A stretch of DNA of 64,000 bases from Amorphochlora amoebiformis (taxonomy: Eukaryota; Cercozoa; Chlorarachniophyceae), in the NCBI GenBank assembly GCA_054601695.1, contig BAAHQB010000028.1, positions 124,001 through 188,000 of the forward strand, given 5' to 3'. The notes beneath the pieces are model-generated. The model saw only the letters and a program-made list of their open reading frames with translations. It had not been told where the DNA came from and searched no databases. A program made the translations under genes and the position numbers. Positions 1 to 64,000 of this stretch are shown piece by piece (positions within the stretch are counted from its first letter, which is position 1; each line of letters begins with the position of its first letter).

Positions 1-300
1 AAACTGGCGCTCTGAGGGTTAGGGTTAGGGTTAGGGTTAGGGTTAGGATTAGGGTTAGGGTTAGGGTTAGGGTTAGGGTTAGTGGTAGGGTTAGGTTTAG
101 GGGTGATGTTAGGTTTACAGTACGGTTAGGGTTAGGGTTAGGGTTAGGGTTCGGTTAGGGTTAGGGTTAGGGTTAGGCTATGGTTAGGTTTCGGTTAGGG
201 ATAAGGTTCGGTTTAAGTTTAGGGTTAGGGTTAGGGTTAGGTTTAGGGTAGGTTAAGGTTAGGGTTATGGTTGAAAAGATTAGGGTTAGGGGGTAGGGAT
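1..300 (+). repeat. Degenerate TTAGGG telomere-like array
   Basis: About 300 bp of TTAGGG units with many variants (TTAGGA, TTAGTGG, TTCGG, TTTAGGG), entering from the window edge. The degeneracy, and the presence of similar arrays at many internal positions, argue for interstitial intron filler rather than a chromosome end. It probably lies in an intron of the minus-strand REJ-type gene, whose last visible exon is at 736-770. Confidence 0.85.
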
Positions 301-309
301 TAGGATAGG

Positions 310-367
310 ATGAGATGGGATAATATTTATATTACATATAAATATATATGCATATGCATATATATAT

Positions 368-423
<56 letters not shown>

Positions 424-424
424 G

Positions 425-517
<93 letters not shown>

Positions 518-547
518 ATATGTGTGTGTGTGTAGAGGAAACATAAA

Positions 548-608
<61 letters not shown>

Positions 609-626
609 GTGTGTATATAATGTATA

Positions 627-695
<69 letters not shown>

Positions 696-735
696 AGAAG
701 CATATACATACATAATATATATGTATACAACATAC
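310..735. repeat. (TA)n microsatellite with TG tracts
   Basis: Almost pure TA dinucleotide with short TG runs. It starts directly after the 5' splice site of the exon at 736-770 (GTATGT on the minus strand) and is therefore intron sequence of the REJ-type gene. All the Tyr/Ile open frames here are repeat readings. Confidence 0.9.
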
Positions 736-16211
<15,476 letters not shown>

Positions 16212-16436
16212 TCAAGTCTTCACGAGTTTTACTTCCTTAGACGAGGCTTTCGACCACTTCATAAGCTTCGCAGTGACCACCTTCTCCTCCATGGTGCCCG
16301 AAACGATCACCTCTTTCTTCTCTACGTCGCACTTGATATCCTTCACGCCTTCAACCTTCTTGAGGATCTTTGTGATCGCGTTGGAGCAGCCTGAGCAGGT
16401 CATGGCCGCGTGGTACTTGAGCTTGGTATCGGACAT
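16212..16436 (-). CDS. ATX1: ATX1/ATOX1-type copper chaperone
   Basis: Single-exon frame of 74 aa, the usual size for this family. Residues 12-17 give the MTCSGC metal-binding loop (MxCxxC) near the N-terminus; the HMA ferredoxin-like fold continues with ITKILKKVEGVKDI and the DVEKKEVIVSG strand, and the C-terminus is lysine-rich. Known role: binds Cu(I) through the two cysteines in the cytosol and delivers it to the N-terminal domains of the secretory-pathway copper ATPase. It is one of the few genes here without an intron, and its composition is far less AT-rich than its surroundings. A TGACAT/ATGTCA inverted repeat lies about 45-65 bp upstream of the start. Confidence 0.92.
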   Translation of the reverse strand: MSDTKLKYHAAMTCSGCSNAITKILKKVEGVKDIKCDVEKKEVIVSGTMEEKVVTAKLMKWSKASSKEVKLVKT

Positions 16437-29215
<12,779 letters not shown>

Positions 29216-29816
29216 TCAGAAGAGATATCTAGATATCGGTATCTAGATACCCTTACTAGCTTAATACTAATTCTAGAAATCTAGGAATTAATATGTAATG
29301 TATTGACTGTAATGTATTCAGTGACAATGTATTTATAATTACAATTATCACGCCCGGCGTCACAGACTTCTAGTAAACAACAATAATCATATCTATCTTG
29401 AGTCAAGATAGCATACATCTAGTACATGCGATGTATCTAGGTGTATTTAGTGTATATCTAGTATATACCGTATACCAAATATACACATACTAGACATAGA
29501 TGCTAATTACTGGGTTTGTACAGTTGTATTAGCTAGTTAGGGTTACAACTCTATTTACTTATTTTTACCCAATTGACAGAATGCAGAGCGTTGATATCGA
29601 TATACGTAGTACATACTAAGTAGACATATGAGATCTAGATATACTAGATATACTAGTATAAGATCTATTAATCAATGATTCAATTTTGTACATTCGCATC
29701 CCGGATTACATCTATTACCACAGTGGAGTCGGGGAGAGTTGAAATCTTATATTGATGGCGTATATTGACTAGATTGACCAGATCGACCAAGAATAATCTA
29801 GATAATATAGACTACC
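29216..29816. other. Spacer between the convergent TRAPPC13 and TFIIS genes
   Basis: 600 bp of unique AT-rich sequence with many CTAGAT/ATCTAG palindromes and no open frame of interest. It presumably holds both 3' UTRs. No polyadenylation signal could be assigned with confidence. Confidence 0.6.
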
Positions 29817-37641
<7,825 letters not shown>

Positions 37642-37824
37642 CCGCCTTTATGTGCTGTAAACCTTCGGCGGCGGCCTCCGCCTGTGCGCCGAAAAAGTTA
37701 ATATGACGTAATATGTCGGCCGCGATTTAAAAAAAGGTTACAATTTGCCAACTTGAAATTTGTCTCTTAGCGTGACAAAACAGCGCTGTAATATCAAATC
37801 TGTGACGCCTCTAGAAGTCACGCA
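37642..37824. promoter_or_regulatory. 183-bp bidirectional promoter of TFIIS and HADH
   Basis: The two ATGs face away from each other with only this segment between them. It is free of (TA)n, GC-rich near TFIIS (GGCGGCGGCCTCCGCC) and contains ATGACGTAAT in the middle. An imperfect palindrome, GTGAC-10 bp-GTCAC, ends a few bases before the HADH ATG. No clear TATA box. Confidence 0.7.
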
Positions 37825-50274
<12,450 letters not shown>

Positions 50275-51072
50275 AATTTTCTAGAACTTTCCGAAAACAT
50301 GTGCTTAACGATAACTACTGATTCTGGACGCTTTTAAAAAATACTTGATTCGGACGTTGGTTCAATTTGGTTCACAACTGGAATAAAAAAAAATGAAGTT
50401 ACAACGTAGCCAAGACCTTTCTACATGTGGCTTCTAGGCTATATTCTGGCCATGCATATGATGATTTACGTCCCGCTACATTCTCTAGATTCTGGCCATG
50501 CATACGACTAGTACGATGATTTACGTCGAGTTTCTGTCGAATGAAACTAGTGAAATTGAAAGAATGATATGTATATACATATATACTAGATCATAGTATA
50601 CTAGATACGCATATGTATCACAGCACTCATTTAGTATATATATAATATATATATATATATATTTAATTAATACTACAGTGACTACCTACTACAATATATT
50701 AAGATATAAAATGTACATTACTGATTCATGCACACACTACAGATAGGCGCGCGCTATTCGATGATCCAGGCGTCGTTTACCCAATGACTTTAAACTTACT
50801 AGACTTATAGGATCACTCCAGATGATAAAAAAAGGTTGAGATAATCTTAAAATTTCGTCCATTTGTAATTTGAAATTTTCAATCTGCAATATTTCTGTAA
50901 AGACTTAGCACCCAGGCGGTATTTGCATGATCAAATTCACTGTTCGCAGTCATTTGTAGAAGTAATCTGTATATCAGTACATGAGGCGCACAGCTTACAT
51001 GGTCAAGTACAGTGTATTGTCCGATATGGCAGTAGTAGCACATACTAGACATATGTGAGCCAGTTCTAGAGT
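50275..51072. other. Spacer between the convergent HADH and hydrolase genes
   Basis: About 800 bp of unique sequence with little (TA)n. It contains a direct repeat (TTCTGGCCATGCATA near 50444 and 50489) and no convincing coding region; both 3' UTRs should lie here. Confidence 0.6.
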
Positions 51073-63057
<11,985 letters not shown>

Positions 63058-63250
63058 TCTTCGGAATTAATTCTGTCACCTAGGGTGACAGGAAACAGGA
63101 TATCTAAGTATTTAATATCCACATATTGATGATTAGTAACCAAAATTAAGATATAGTGATCCATTTATACCTTTATATATTAATCTTAGATATCCCGATA
63201 GAACCCTCTAATAAATCAGATATTGTCACCCAGAGTGACAAATTGACGGA
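63058..63250. promoter_or_regulatory. 193-bp bidirectional promoter with paired TGTCAC palindromes
   Basis: Lies between the ATG of the hydrolase (minus, 63057) and the ATG at 63251 (plus). It contains TGTCACCTAGGGTGACA (about 63075-63091), 18 bp from the hydrolase start, and TGTCACCCAGAGTGACA (about 63225-63241), about 10 bp from the plus-strand start. There is no (TA)n tract in it. Confidence 0.65.
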
Positions 63251-63912
<662 letters not shown>

Positions 63913-63919
63913 GTAATTT

Positions 63920-63959
<40 letters not shown>

Positions 63960-64000
63960 TATGTGTATATGCATAAACATAACAAACTATAACTTTTTTT
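63913..64000. other. Intron sequence at the right edge
   Basis: Begins with the donor GTAATT of the preceding exon, then (TA)n; nothing else is visible. Confidence 0.6.

Noticed and set aside
1-300. Chromosome end (true telomere)
   Set aside because: The array is degenerate, orientation alone is not decisive, and the same repeat occurs as intron filler at many internal sites.

Overview
This is a nuclear segment of a protist or alga. Protein-coding exons of about 15-530 bp are spread through long introns made almost entirely of (TA)n, telomere-like TTAGGG/CCCTAA arrays, minisatellites and one long GA/CT tract. The genome type is inferred from GT-AG introns in every gene, a TFIIS gene, a TRAPP subunit, a plant/alga-type lipase and a REJ-type surface protein. 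I cannot name the species. Most long open frames in the window are Tyr/Ile, Thr/Leu or Asn/Pro readings of these repeats and are not genes.

Following exon phase from exon to exon (GT...AG, checked codon by codon) gives seven genes. (1) 736-14049, minus, runs off the left edge: secreted protein with a signal peptide, a His/Asn/Pro then Ser/Thr/Pro pentapeptide region, and a REJ-type module. (2) 16212-16436, minus: ATX1-type copper chaperone, single exon. (3) 17495-29215, plus: TRAPPC13, about 23 exons. (4) 29817-37641, minus: transcription elongation factor TFIIS, 14 exons, 286 aa. (5) 37825-50274, plus: mitochondrial 3-hydroxyacyl-CoA dehydrogenase (HADH), 13 exons, 297 aa. (6) 51073-63057, minus: alpha/beta-hydrolase (lipase-like), 17 exons, 318 aa. 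(7) 63251 to right edge, plus: 5' end of an unidentified gene. Genes 4/5 and 6/7 are divergent pairs sharing 183 bp and 193 bp promoters; genes 3/4 and 5/6 are convergent, with 600-800 bp between them. No operon logic applies: the genes are ordinary housekeeping or surface functions and do not form a pathway.

The striking feature is how the introns are built. Around many exons the intron holds tandem truncated copies of that exon's edge together with its splice site: copies with the 3' splice site lie upstream of the exon, copies with the 5' splice site lie downstream, and (TA)n separates them. One TRAPPC13 copy still shows two neighbouring exons joined without an intron. I read this as introns growing, and perhaps arising, by repeated local duplication at TA tracts.
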